DNA of 64,000 nucleotides from Acheta domesticus (taxonomy: Eukaryota; Arthropoda; Insecta; Orthoptera; Gryllidae). Each line of letters begins with the position of its first letter. Positions within the stretch are counted from its first letter, which is position 1. The notes beneath the pieces are model-generated. The model saw only the letters and a program-made list of their open reading frames with translations. It searched no databases and was not told the origin of the DNA. The stretch is taken from contig JAHLJT010008756.1 of assembly GCA_031308135.1 (NCBI GenBank), positions 64,882,232 through 64,946,231 of the forward strand. Reading direction: 5' to 3'. The position numbers and the translations under genes are program-made. This document shows positions 34,170 to 45,164 of this stretch, one piece after another.

Positions 34170-34690
34170 AAGTTACGTCGTTACAAGGCATTCCTCGATT
34201 CGACCGCCCTTTTAGGGCCACCTTGGGAACGGCGCGGGGGAGAGTTGTCAGCCCTCTCGCCGCGACTGCCAAGGGCCATCTTAGACGCAGCCCTTACAAC
34301 CGCACGATAATGGCCGGCGCAGTAGTCATATGCCGCATAGAGCGAGCGAGAGAGAGAGAGCGAGAGCGAGAGAGCGATAGAGAGAGATAGTGTCAGAGAG
34401 AGTGAGTGAGATAGAATGAAAAAGTGAATGAGTGTGAATGTGATTGTGTGTGTGTGAGAGAGAGAAAGAGAGGAGAGAGAGATGGAGACAGACGGTTTTT
34501 TGTTTAGCGAAAAGGAAAAATCGCTGGAGAGTAAGGGTGGGCCTTCATTTCGTTTCTTGACGACTGTCCGGACCATCATGGCGGCCGGGGAGCGAGGAAG
34601 CAAAGAGCAAAGGTGATGTGAAGAGGAAAGAAGGCAGAAAATATCTTGGCTTTGAAAATGGCGGTGCTGCTTTAATTATTGTTGTGTCAG
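34170..34690. promoter_or_regulatory. GAGA tract flanked by Pho-type ATGGC cores (PRE-like)
   Basis: A GAGA/GAGC-rich tract (34338-34490) is flanked by GGGCCATC (34272), AATGGCCG (34309), CATGGCGGCC (34577) and AAATGGCGGTGCTGC (34657). In Drosophila, GAGA-factor sites beside Pho (GCCAT) sites mark Polycomb response elements and some promoters. Whether this species uses the same grammar is unknown. Confidence 0.3.
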
Positions 34691-35170
34691 AGTGCAGAGG
34701 CTAACAAATATGAATAATATTTTATTTCGTTTACAAACAAAATACGGTCTTAATCGGTGACGTATTTACGATTCTTCTATAGGGTGGGTATAGGTGTGTT
34801 CCGCCGGCTTCAGGTTTTCTAATAAAGAATTTTACATCTATATCTAATTCAAAACTAATTTTTAGTTGTTGACTTAAAGTTAATTATAATGTATTTTAGT
34901 GTAGATAGTAAATGACTTTCGTTACTTTAAATTAGTAAAATCTGTATTTGAGAATATGTGCAATTGGATTCGGGGACGGTAGATTGTTGTGCCACTATCT
35001 TTAATAGAATAATATTTATGCATCTGATCGGGGAAAAAAATGAGAAAGAGAAGAGGGTAACTTGAAAAATCAGATGGCACGGAGAACAAGTAAAAATAGT
35101 TAATCGAGAATGAAAAAAGAAATAGGAAGAGCGACGTACTTTTGACGTAGCAATATTGTGTTATAATCAA
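34691..35170. other. AT-rich DNA, nothing recognised
   Basis: No supported feature. Confidence 0.5.
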
Positions 35171-35239
35171 AGTCGGTGAGAGCGCAAAGGTCGATTAGGA
35201 CGTCGAGGACGCTGTGAGGTTGCCGTTAATATTAGGAAA

Positions 35240-36110
35240 GAGCACTTACGGAGTCGAGGACGGCGAGGACATCGAGGGTGATAGGGATGGAAAGAGAGAA
35301 TAGGTGGAGGAGACGACTACGCCGAGGATATTGTTATTTTTATATTGATTTCCTTTAAATATTATAATTTTGCGAAGAGGTTTTCTTTGGTTCTGTGAAA
35401 GGAGAGCCGAAAGTGTGAAGAAAAAAGGGTAAAAACAACCACAAGCAATACCGTCGGACAGTGCAAGACCGACTCGGAAGGAGGCAGAGGACGCAGCGAG
35501 GGTGGCGAGGAAGTTGTGGAAACGAAGACGGTAACAGGGTGACAGCGAAGACACTGAGGGCGCCGAGAGCGCCGAGGACGGAAACAGCGACTCGGATGGA
35601 GAGGACGATGACTTATATAAAATACGTGGTATGGCGAATCTAAAGGATGAATTGGAAGGATGTCTGGAGAAGGGCAGCAACAGCCACAGACGACATCGCC
35701 GGGCACTGCGAGGCCGACACGGATGGAGGACGATGACGCAGGGAGGATGATGCGGGCGGCGAGGGCGGTGAAGGCGGTGAGGGCGATGAGGGTGGTAAGG
35801 GCGGTGAGGGCGATGAGGGCGACGAGGACAGTGAGGGCGGGGAGGAATTGTGGGAAACGAGAACGGTGAGAGTGTGACAGCGAAGGCACTGAGGACGCCG
35901 AGGACAGAAAGAGCGACTGGGATGGAGAGGACGATGACTTATATAAAATATGTTGCACGGCGAATCTAAAGTAGAATTGGAGGGGTGTCGAAGGAAGGGC
36001 AGCGGCAGCCACAGACGACACCGCCGGCCAGCGCGAGGGCGACACGGATGGAGGGCGAGGACGCGGCGAGGACGGTGCGGGCGGCGAGGGCGGCGAGGGG
36101 GACGGCCAGT
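35240..36110. repeat. GC-rich tandem repeat, about 326-bp unit, 2-3 copies
   Basis: GACTTATATAAAATA lies at 35610 and 35936 (period 326). The AGGGCAGC(A/G)(A/G)CAGCCACAGACG block lies at 35674 and 35996 (period 322). A more degenerate earlier copy starts near 35427. Units contain shorter GGCGATGAGGGCG-type subrepeats that vary in number. The 227-codon minus frame simply translates two units. Confidence 0.85.
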
Positions 36111-36605
36111 CGTGCGGACGCGGCCTGCCTCAGCGGTTGCAGCGGGGACGACGGTAATCTCGCATGGAAATCTCGTATTTGCTGGATCAGCGAATTCCGA
36201 GGCAGCTCACATCGGGCCGCTCCGTGCATTGTTATGGGCTCCATCATTATATTAGCGATATGCTGCCGCGAGCTTCGCCAGCCGGCGGCGGCAGCGGCGG
36301 GGGCGGCGGCGGGGGCGGCGGCGGGGGCGGCATCTGGACCCGCAGGCGCCGCGCGGCTGGTCCGGCGTAATACATAGTCTTTCTTCGACTTGTAGATCGG
36401 CTGTCATAAACCACAGGAGATTTGGATGCAGATTCCGGCGCGGGCTGGACGGCGGCGCGCAAAAACCTCTGCTTCTGCCGGGCGATTTATGCCGCGGACG
36501 TGGTCGCTGCTGCGTTTCGCTTCTTCGCCGCCCGCCCCTTCCGCCCGCGCCTCCACCCCCTGCGCACACTGGGGCGCAAGACGCTTTGTGTCTGGGAGAA
36601 TTCAA
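36110..36605. promoter_or_regulatory. GC island with AT-rich homeobox-like words
   Basis: Within CpG-rich DNA lie CATTATATTAGCGATATGC (36244-36262), TGTCATAAACCACAGG (36402-36417) and GGGCGATTTATGCCGCGG (36480-36497). A (GGC)n tract occupies 36280-36330. TTTATG and CATAAA are Abd-B/Caudal-type cores. No gene evidence was found. Confidence 0.3.
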
Positions 36606-36608
36606 TTC

Positions 36609-36642
36609 ATGGCGTACCCTTTATTATTATTATGGCGTACCC

Positions 36643-36688
<46 letters not shown>

Positions 36689-36689
36689 G
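36609..36689. repeat. 24-bp duplication running into (TTA)n microsatellite
   Basis: ATGGCGTACCCTTTATTATT occurs twice (36609 and 36633), the second followed by about 15 TTA units. Confidence 0.95.
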
Positions 36690-37725
36690 CGTAGGTTCTT
36701 ATAGAGATACATTTTGAGATCAGCTGTATTCAGCTCATCGTTCAATATAAAAAACATTTATAAATTTGGAGACAAAACAAAAGGGCCACAACATCAAGTA
36801 CGTTGATTAAATTGCAATTATAGAGAAAAGTATGTTTAAGACAAAGGAGAAGGTAATATGAATTCATAAATCAATGACGACTTAAGTACATTTGCAAAGC
36901 ATTTGGACGGTACTACAGTTAAAAACATTAATGAATGTGGTTTAAGATGAACAATGTGAGATGAGTATATCTAAGGGAGTAGCAAATGATAGCGCGGGGT
37001 TTTAAGTAAGCAAATTTTAAGTAAGCGTGGCGTGGAAGTGACCAAAAACAAAAGTGTTTAAAATAGATCTATGTTGTGTCGTGACCACGTCGTTTTATCA
37101 TGGGCAAGAATAATAATTTCCAAATAATTTCCCAATATAGAAATTATTAACCGAAAACCTCGTATGAGTAATGACTTTCAAGCCCACAAGATCGGAACAA
37201 ACCGGAAATGGAATTGCTCGTAATTATAAATTGAGCTAAAAAACATGTTGATGACCGGAAAATTAATGACGCTTATGTTTGGCAAACAAAAAGAATTACT
37301 CAATTAGAAAAAATAAAATAATAAGTAGACGTGTCGGAGGAATTATCGCAATAAAAAAATAAGATTTGCTTTTGTGTCTCCCGGACAGCCAAATATTTAC
37401 TAACATTTTTACATTTTCTACCTTCACTGCGATGTACATGTTAGAAGTTATTGAGTCGACCACACATCGAATTGGTGATCTCCGACGTTTCAACACACGT
37501 GATTCGCATTGGTCCAAAGACGTGGTGACGTGGCACGAAGACTACGCCAAAGCAATTGCGTCGCTTCCCCTGCAACCTACACAAAGGCGAAGTAACATTT
37601 GCCGCAGTTGTATCCTTTTAAAAGTAATTTTACCTCAGCATCACTTCTGTACAAACAGCAACAGAAGATCATAGAAACGATGAAGGTAATGTTCACTTTG
37701 AGCAATACCTCAGCGCTTTTACTAC
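36690..37725. other. AT-rich DNA, nothing firm
   Basis: A 102-codon plus frame at 37366-37674 has no recognised domain. It may be flank of the decayed retrotransposon that follows. Confidence 0.4.
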
Positions 37726-37729
37726 ATAA

Positions 37730-38620
37730 CGTATGAAGTTACCGCCTGTATGGGACAATATTCCTGCTCCAAGGTTCGCACAAGCTGACGCTCAGTTCAG
37801 AAAAATTAATCAGACAGCACAAAATATTACCATATTATTCCTAGCTTAAATAAAAAATGTATCCAGAGAAGTAGAAGGTATTATTATGTCTCTCCCATCA
37901 CAAGACAGATACAACAAAACGGAGTTGATAAAAACGTCTGTCTATATCGGAAGAAAAGAGAATCCGTCAACTTCTTCACCATGAAGAACTCGGAGATTGT
38001 CGTTCATCTCAATTTTTACATTTTTAGGTTCTGACAGCTAATTTAAATATTCATGATGATTTTTTAAATCTATTTGGTCAAGTTTTCCCAACCATTCACC
38101 GTTTGCCAAACCAAAGTCATTTACATTCCCAACAATCTAACTGTCACATTAGAAAACCCCCAAATCTAGGATCTCGAGACAGTTCACAATCAAAATCGCG
38201 CTTCCGCAGTAAGTCAAGAAGTTTTCTCTTCGCAAAGTCAACGATAATGCAGGTATTTGTTGTTATCACTCATTTGGTGCGAAGGCTCGAAAATGCCAGG
38301 ACACTTGTAATTGGAAGGAAAACTTTGTAAGGCTCACACTGTCCATGGCAGATAAAAGGCAGCTCGAACACAGCCATCTACTCGTACGAACAAGGCTATA
38401 TTTTGTAGTCGATGCTGGTTGGAAAGTGTCTTATATTTCAAGATTTGAAAATGATAAGCCTACGTACGATACAAAATATAATCTAATGGCCCAATGTCAT
38501 TGAATTAGCAACTTACGGGCAAGAATATTCTCTCTTAAAATTGGCCTTAGTAGAGATTTAATTGAAAATATTTGATAACTGACGTTGTCACACCGATTGG
38601 AGCTGATTGTCCGTCATTAT
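37730..38620 (+). pseudogene. Ty3/gypsy-type retrotransposon Gag and protease relic
   Basis: From 37733 the frames read KLPPVWDNIPAPRFAQADAQ, then after frame changes VRQLLHHEELGD-like DNA near 37965-37995. This is the capsid pattern of insect Ty3/gypsy Gag. An SR-rich stretch (SRDSSQSKSRFRSKSRS, 38178-38225) precedes ICCYHSFGAKARKCQDTC (about 38255-38310), a CCHC-like segment. The protease follows with VVDAG (38404-38418), where D-T/S-G is usual, then TYGQEYSLL and TDVVTPIGAD (38577-38606). Reverse transcriptase, integrase and LTRs were not found. Multiple stops and frameshifts show it is dead. Confidence 0.6.
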
Positions 38621-38879
38621 CAGTACTCTTACATGGAGATAAATTCACTACACAGTGCCATAGAAAATGCTGAGAAATTTGTGCGTATAGTACACTGGAA
38701 ATATTTCTAATTGCTCGTTCAGAGGCTTTCGAAAAAGAAAATGCTATCTTTATAAAGTGAATATGTGTTGTGATTTCTTCGATCATCAAATTACAGGGAA
38801 GCTAACGAATAACAGGTCCAAAGATGACAATGGTGATGTTTACAACTGACATAAAGTGAAGTCTTTTAAGTAAACAAAG

Positions 38880-39200
38880 GAGAATCCATGGGTTCTACAG
38901 TGTACGTTTGAACACTCAGATAAATATAGCTCAATTAGGGTAATTGAAAAGCAAAGACCAACTGATTGCCCACAAGAATTACTAAAATCATAATGAACAT
39001 CGATTGCCTATCAGTACAAAAAAGAAGAATGAACTTTTTAAACTTTATAGTGCAGGGATCATTCTTGCAGAGTTACAAGACCGGTACAATAGTCTCCCAA
39101 CACCCAAATCTACCGCTGAAAAAGTGACAGAACCTGCTGTGAATGGTAGGTCAAGTGATGATTCTAAAGACGACAGTTCAAGAAATTACGTCAGTGTTGA
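38880..39200 (+). pseudogene. Decayed C-terminal tail of an unidentified element protein
   Basis: The frames read DKYSSIRVIEKQRPTD, then after two stops LPISTKKKNELFKLYSAG and LQDRYNSLPTP. A proline, a basic KKK stretch, then YxxLP resembles the C-terminal ends of repetitive transposon proteins in insects. The family cannot be named from this fragment. Confidence 0.3.
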
Positions 39201-39224
39201 AATATTTTCTCAGATAGTACAGAA

Positions 39225-39812
39225 GATGTATGTAGGCGCTGTTGGGTACTACTGGTAGGTAACCCACCCAAAAGGAAGAAGGAGAGAGCCACTTTACATG
39301 TTACTTACAACAAAATTTTTGAAACTGGTCATTTTGCTCAATTACACTCTACTGGGATTAGAAATCATAATAAAAGCTGTACTTACACTGATGTGTTGCA
39401 TAAATTTGTGTTAATGAATAAAAATTAGCAGAAGAGTCAATTGAAAACATAATTTTTCACAACCACACAAACTTTAAAATTCATTCATCTCAGTACCATA
39501 ATTTTGAATTCAATGTCTTTCCCTTGTAGGCCCACTGTAGGCCGTTTTGTTTGTAAAATTGCTTATCAGAGGAAAGGTAACAAACTCTTAAGGTTTGTTT
39601 CAGCTACATTCCGCCTCAGACTCTTTGTGCCGTCTCACCCTCCTCGACTGCGGCTACTGAGCCGGGAAGAAGCTGCTACGGCTTGTGTGGAGAGATGGTC
39701 GCTTTTATGCGGAGAGTCAAAGAGATGTTGAGATGACTCGATTTAAATGTATTTATGTAGGCGCTGTTGGGTACTACTGGTGCATAACCCACCCAAAAGA
39801 AAGAAGGAGAGA
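39225..39812. repeat. Direct repeats of about 65 bp, spaced 520 bp
   Basis: ATGTAGGCGCTGTTGGGTAC, continuing through ACTACTGGT and ACCCACCCAAAAG to AAGGAGAGAGC, occurs at 39228-39290 and 39748-39810 with about six differences. The 450 bp between them has no recognised coding. The arrangement could be terminal repeats of a small element or a duplication. Confidence 0.7.
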
Positions 39813-40470
39813 GCAAATATATAAAGATGAAACAACAAAATTCATATGTATGAAATCTTCATTGGTTTCTCGAGTTTCCAGAGAATACATTCCCATTACT
39901 AGACTGTAAAATATATTTTGTTTTTCTCTTTTGCAATAAAAGTGAACCGAGACATACATATGTAGACAGAAATAAAAGCATACACATTCTATTTTCTAAT
40001 CTTTTCTTATTTTTATGGGCTGCAATAACTCCCGTGCCAATAGGAAATTTTACTTCATTGCACACGTTTTTAAGACTTACCTCAAGTTTCTAGGTCTTTA
40101 TCGAAGCAAAATTGTAACTTTTTAATACTGAAGAAAAGAGCTTCAAGAGAACTTTTGCAATCGTGGTTAATAATTCAGCAATGTCGTGAGAAAATGTATC
40201 CGATTTACTGACGCAATTTTAAAATTACCAGATTTCATGAAATTAGAATTCATTTAAAACCTCTATTAGTCATTTGAATCAATTAAATTTACAGATGATA
40301 TAAGCGCATTATAAACTGAAGAACATTAGTTTACTGGCACTTACTGCAGTGAGAAATACCACAATGAAAAATAAATGTTTCAATGTGTTTAATTTACATA
40401 TATGCATAATTTTGTTTCATTACGTGTCACTAAACGGTGTACTTTAAAAGTTCCAAAAACTTCTTTGACA
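39813..40470. other. AT-rich DNA, nothing recognised
   Basis: No supported feature. Confidence 0.5.
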
Positions 40471-40593
40471 GTTGGAGGAAAAGGCGCTGGAACTCACCAT
40501 CCAGCAGGGAAAGATTACCACCAACACCCGCGATAAAATAACATGCACTACATTTAGCAGATGACGCACTCGAAATCACCAATCAATCAATCC
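40471..40593 (+). mobile_element. SINE 3' fragment, copy E
   Basis: Matches only the last part of the five-copy SINE: TTGGAGGAAAAGGCG, CCATCCAGCAGGGAAAGA, CCCGCGATAAAA, and the end GAAATCACCAATCAATCAAT. It is 5' truncated, as expected for a LINE-mobilised SINE. Confidence 0.75.
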
Positions 40594-40849
40594 CCCAGAA
40601 TTGAAATGACAGTGAAGAAGTAAACGAAATATGCGCGTATGATGATCTATCGTCCTAGCCAAGGTAGTAAAGACCCTCGCTCCTGTACGACGTCAGTTAC
40701 CCAGGTCAGCGCTTTATTTATTGTGGCATTTAATTTTCTTACGTATTTAATAAATACTTAGTTACGAACTTGTTTCTGTGTTTACGAAATTGCTATTTAA
40801 ATGTTACTCGCAGTACTAAAACTTCATTGGCGTTTAAACCCGCCACTTC

Positions 40850-40884
40850 CTCTCGAAACCCCACACCAACAACGCACGCGCGCT

Positions 40885-40945
<61 letters not shown>

Positions 40946-41190
40946 GTCGCTCCTCATCCATTCATCCCCTCGGCCATCGCCTGCGATGCACATCCGTCCC
41001 AACCCCCGCTCCTCCTCCGCCTCGCGAGGCAGCTTATGTCCGTCCGCGGGTAGATAACCGTCAGGCGCGCGGGATGTGGTGGCCAGTGGACGCGAGGCGC
41101 CGCTCCGCCAGCATGCAAATCCACCCGCCCCCTCCCGCCCGCGACATCGGAGCTACTTGCACCGCGCACTGGTCCGGGCGCAGACAAGGT
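40850..41190. other. Small GC island with alternating purine-pyrimidine tract
   Basis: CG/CA alternation begins at about 40873 and becomes a pure (CA)n tract at 40894-40944, followed by CpG-rich DNA to 41190. Confidence 0.55.
40894..40944. repeat. (CA)n microsatellite
   Basis: About 25 CA units preceded by CGCGCG-type alternation. Confidence 0.95.
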
Positions 41191-41215
41191 GTACCGAATA
41201 AAATAAATTAAATAA

Positions 41216-41790
41216 TAGTACATTATGAAACGATGATGTAATGATGGGTGTTAATACACGAGTGTGATATTACGAGCGACGAACGCGCGAGTATCGTAAA
41301 CTTCACACGAGTGTATTAATACCCATTGTATCGAGTTTCATACGGTACTTTTTCTACGACTTTTATAAGTTAAACTTTTACAATGAATAGTTTCATGGCA
41401 GTTGATTCAGCCAAGGCCACCAAGCGCACAGCTACCTAAATCTACCCTCGCATGCTGCCGCAGATGGCTGTGGTTACCTGTCCGCCGGCTAGGGAGTACT
41501 GCGCTAGTCAAATAGAATCAAGTGAAATTGCGATCCACTTTATTTTAAATAATATACCACAAAAATATTAATAATAAAAGAAATTAAATCTATTGAGCGT
41601 AATATAATACCAAATACAATTTTAATGTAACAATCGAGCGAATTTGTAAAACGATTCTCAATGATTAATTGTCAATACTTGGTTTGTAAACTTCTCTGTG
41701 ATTGGTCAAGAACCTGTATCATAATAAAAACTGTATCGAAATGACTACCATTATGAAACTGGTTGCAGCCATCAAATGACGACATTATAC
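41216..41790. mobile_element. Non-autonomous DNA element family, copy 2
   Basis: Second copy of the element at 23442. Its left part is an inverted repeat: AGTACATTATGAAACGATG (41216) with CATACGGTACT (41339-41349), and GGTGTTAATACACGAGTG with CACGAGTGTATTAATACCC. It is followed by about 400 bp of AT-rich body and the shared GGTCA, CTGTAT, GAAATGACTA and GCAGCCATC blocks near 41700-41775. Confidence 0.65.
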
Positions 41791-43430
41791 AACGGAAGTA
41801 GAAAAATAAAATTAACATTTTATTCAAGAGGATGAATGTTTAAACCCCGAGGCAATGATGGGAATGAAAAGGGGCTAGTTCTTACGATGGTATAAAACTC
41901 TACTCTGGAGCGCCATACATTGTTGTATCCATTACCTCTCTGCTCGATTCTAATCGAAGGCGAAGGTAAAGACAATCTGTACAAGGGGGTCAAGAGAGAC
42001 AAAAAGAAACATAGTGAAAGAATAAAGGAGTATTAGGAAGAGAGGAAGACAAATTATTGAATGAGTAAGTATTGAAATGTTTGTCCCCAGATGCCCTCAA
42101 TGAGAAGAAAGGGAGAAAAGGGAGTAGAAGAAACGTTGCCGATCTGGGTAGCAGAGGTGAGTAAACGCTCCAACTATCTGAGTTCCAAGAATCTGAATTT
42201 ATAAAGCCATAGTTCCCAATCGTCCTTGTCCACTTTCTCCTGCGTATTAGAAATTACACGTCTATCAAAACACAAGACTTTAGAAGTACATAAACATTCA
42301 TTAAGGTAATAATTAATTTGTGAATCTCCGGACTATTAGAATATGAATAATGTCATCAGTAATACTTAAACATTCCAAACCCGAGCTCGTAAAGACGAGG
42401 GAAAGAAGAAACTCAACTGCCTTTATGCGATTAGTCATCAGTACGAGTCCCAGACTGAGCATAAAACCTTGTGCTTCCGCGTTCATAATTTTGTTTTAAT
42501 CATCGCTTCATACGCTATAATTGACTTCCACAGTTTACAAAAGTTGTTCTAATCATTGAACTGCGTAAAAGGATGCCCCGTGCCCCTCTCAAGTATCCGA
42601 ATATATACCACTAGTAACTGCTATGTGTGTTTGGGAATACTGTGCTTCTTGTGGCTTCAATCATCGTGGCGTTACCATTTTACACGGTAGAGGGGTATAG
42701 GGAACTAAATATGTTTAAAAAACAATTGATCAAAGTCTTCTTGTCGTTTTCAAATGGATTAATTATCGGAAGTAAAGAGCAAACGAATTGAAGCACCAAC
42801 AGATAGAATTGTCAATCATTATCGATAAAAGAATATGATTTTTAACTACAGTTGCAGCCAATGGAAAGGCATGTAAAGACAATGATAAATTCACAAAAGA
42901 CAAATCGTGAATCTTGAAGATCCTAGACAAAATAGAAGAATGCTACAAAAAATACCCCTTTCATAACATAATTATTTATTAGCCAAGAAGCAAATTATTG
43001 CTTAAAGTAACATCTAAAACTCGTTGATCGGGGAAAGAAACTCGCACGCCTTCCCATAGTATGACGCACGCAGTTTTAATTGTTTTTGACTACAGGTAAA
43101 TAAATAAAAGAAACGGTGGGAGGAAACTGGACCATAAAAAGGATAAAAAACAAATTTTTCTTACTTATTATACTCCTGTTTTTAATTTCAATGATTAAAA
43201 GATGAAAGTAAGCACTTGATTCGATTTTCAGATTGTTTCTCCATTCGTACAAAACCAAATCAAACTTCATATAAAAGTTAAATAACTACCTTTTATTCCT
43301 TTATTTTATAAACGAAGAGTTATTTCTACCTCACCAAAAATAATTTTGATTCTTAGGAATTAAGATTCAATGTATTATTCTTTTGAGTAATATACAATTT
43401 TTGCTGAAACGTTTGATTCAAAGTCACACT
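41791..43430. other. AT-rich DNA, nothing recognised
   Basis: No element, RNA or coding feature could be supported. Confidence 0.5.
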
Positions 43431-43439
43431 ATAAGAAAC

Positions 43440-44350
43440 ATGTCATGCATGCTTTTGGGGTCATTTCGACCCACTGTCCCCTTCCCTACGCCGTGTGGAC
43501 CGCTCCTGCTGTTGCCTCTTGTATCTGCATGATTACGGATCTTCTGTAAAGGGAAGAAGAAAAACTTAAACATTACGAGAGGGCATATGTGTCGTGACGG
43601 TTCCATTTGAAAGCACGCGCCGTTCCGCGCGGTCGTCGTAACAGTGAGATATTGGTCCCGATACCGTCTCATATCCCCACGGCGGCGCGCGGACCGCTAC
43701 AAAACAAGACTCCCTGAGCGGACGCGGTGTCCCCCACCCCGTCCCCCTGCTTCCCCTTTCCACATTTCTCCGACCCCCATTTCCCTGTCCACCGTTTCCC
43801 CATGCCCCCGTTGCTCCCTGCCCCGTTTTCCAGCCCACCCGTTTACTCATCTCCCCGATGCCCCCTCTCCCATTTTCCTGACTTTCCGTTCCCCTCCCCC
43901 GTTTCTCCGAACCTCCCTTTTCACGCCCCGCCTGTTCCTCGTGCCTTCGACTCCCTGCCTTCCGTTTCCATTTTCCTTCTTTTCCAAAACCATCCGTTTC
44001 CCCGCCTTCCATTTGCATGATCCTTCCTTTCCACGACCCAACCTTTCCACAACCCTCCCATTCCACGTCCCTCGCTTTCCACGACCCTCCCTTTCTACGA
44101 TCCTTCCTTTCCCCGACTCTCCCTTTCCTCGACCCTCCCTTTCCTCGACCCTCCCTTTCCTCGACCCTCCCTTTCCTCGACCCTCCCTTTCCTCGACCCT
44201 CCCTTTCCTCGACCCTCCCTTTCCTCAACCCTCCCTTTCCTCGTCTCTTCTTCTTCTATGACCCTTCGATTCCCTGTTCCCATACTACCCCCCCTGCTGC
44301 ACCGTCATCCGGGCTGCGTCCACTGCCCGTCGTGACACCAGCTCCCTCCC
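43440..44350. other. GC island, pyrimidine-rich, with 16-bp tandem repeat
   Basis: CpG-rich from 43440 to 43740, then C- and T-rich to 44350. Long open frames on both strands (205 and 220 codons) are Pro/Phe/Ser-rich or Gly/Arg/Glu-rich and follow the repeat. Confidence 0.5.
44020..44243. repeat. 16-bp tandem repeat, about 13 units
   Basis: The unit CCCTTTCCTCGACCCT recurs every 16 bp, perfect at 44121-44224 (GACCCT at 44131, 44147, 44163, 44179 and so on) and degenerate before and after. Since 16 is not a multiple of three, each frame cycles through three translations of the same unit. Confidence 0.9.
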
Positions 44351-45160
44351 ATCTACAGACCCATATCTCTGTCTGTCTCCACTGCCCTGACTTCATAGGA
44401 TTGATGCCCTTCCTGCTGTCTCTCTTATCTAGGCAGCATAGTGTGCAGATATTTCGCCATCCTGGTGGTTCTACTATTACAAAAGATATCTCCCGCCCAA
44501 CGGCCTTTTTATCCTTATTTATTTCGTGATTGTTATCTTTCTTGAAAAGGTAGTACACACTTCTAATATTTCCCCATTTTTTTGCATTTAGCCATTACCA
44601 GAGTTACTTCTCTGGAACCGTTTTTACGTAGTACCCACCATCTGGTATATGTAACATTTACTAAATATGTTCAGATGTTTCGCTAGTATCTTATTCCCTA
44701 AATATAACATGTAGTAAACAAAAGTGTTTCTTCAAGTTTCTTTGAAATTGTTCCGTTTCTCCAGAGGCCTCTGTATGTGTCCCGCTTCCTACACCCATCA
44801 TCATCATCATCATCATCATTCAGTCATTCCCTATTTCTTAAAGAATAATACTGGTAAAAAGAATAGTTCGCGGAGATCGTAATATAAAGACACACCTTCC
44901 AACATACTCATTCCTCACCTGTCCTGAGATTTCACTTCAACTGTTTCGACGTCATTGTAATTTTTCGTTTATGTCGTTTCCTTCTACCTCGATAGCGATC
45001 GAACTCCAACATTTCTCCCTATCAACAACTTCATTATTAATTCTTTGAGCAGCACGTCCATTCTTTTCCATTTCTTCCACATCATCGTTTTCTGTGATTC
45101 ATACTCCCAAACGTTATTGCTCTCCGTTCAATGTACTTCCCAACGGCAGACAATCTCCAT
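44351..45160. other. Pyrimidine-rich unique DNA, nothing else recognised
   Basis: Apart from the CAT microsatellite no feature can be supported. Confidence 0.45.
44796..44820. repeat. (CAT)n microsatellite
   Basis: Eight perfect CAT units. Confidence 0.95.
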
Positions 45161-45164
45161 CTCC

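Noticed and set aside
35362..36045. 227-codon minus-strand frame as a secreted or membrane protein
   Set aside because: It is a translation of two 326-bp tandem units. Hydrophobic ALTAL-type stretches come from GGCGATGAGGGC subrepeats.
43566..44261. 205- and 220-codon frames as repeat proteins
   Set aside because: Both follow a 16-bp tandem repeat on opposite strands. The periodic peptides result from the DNA repeat.
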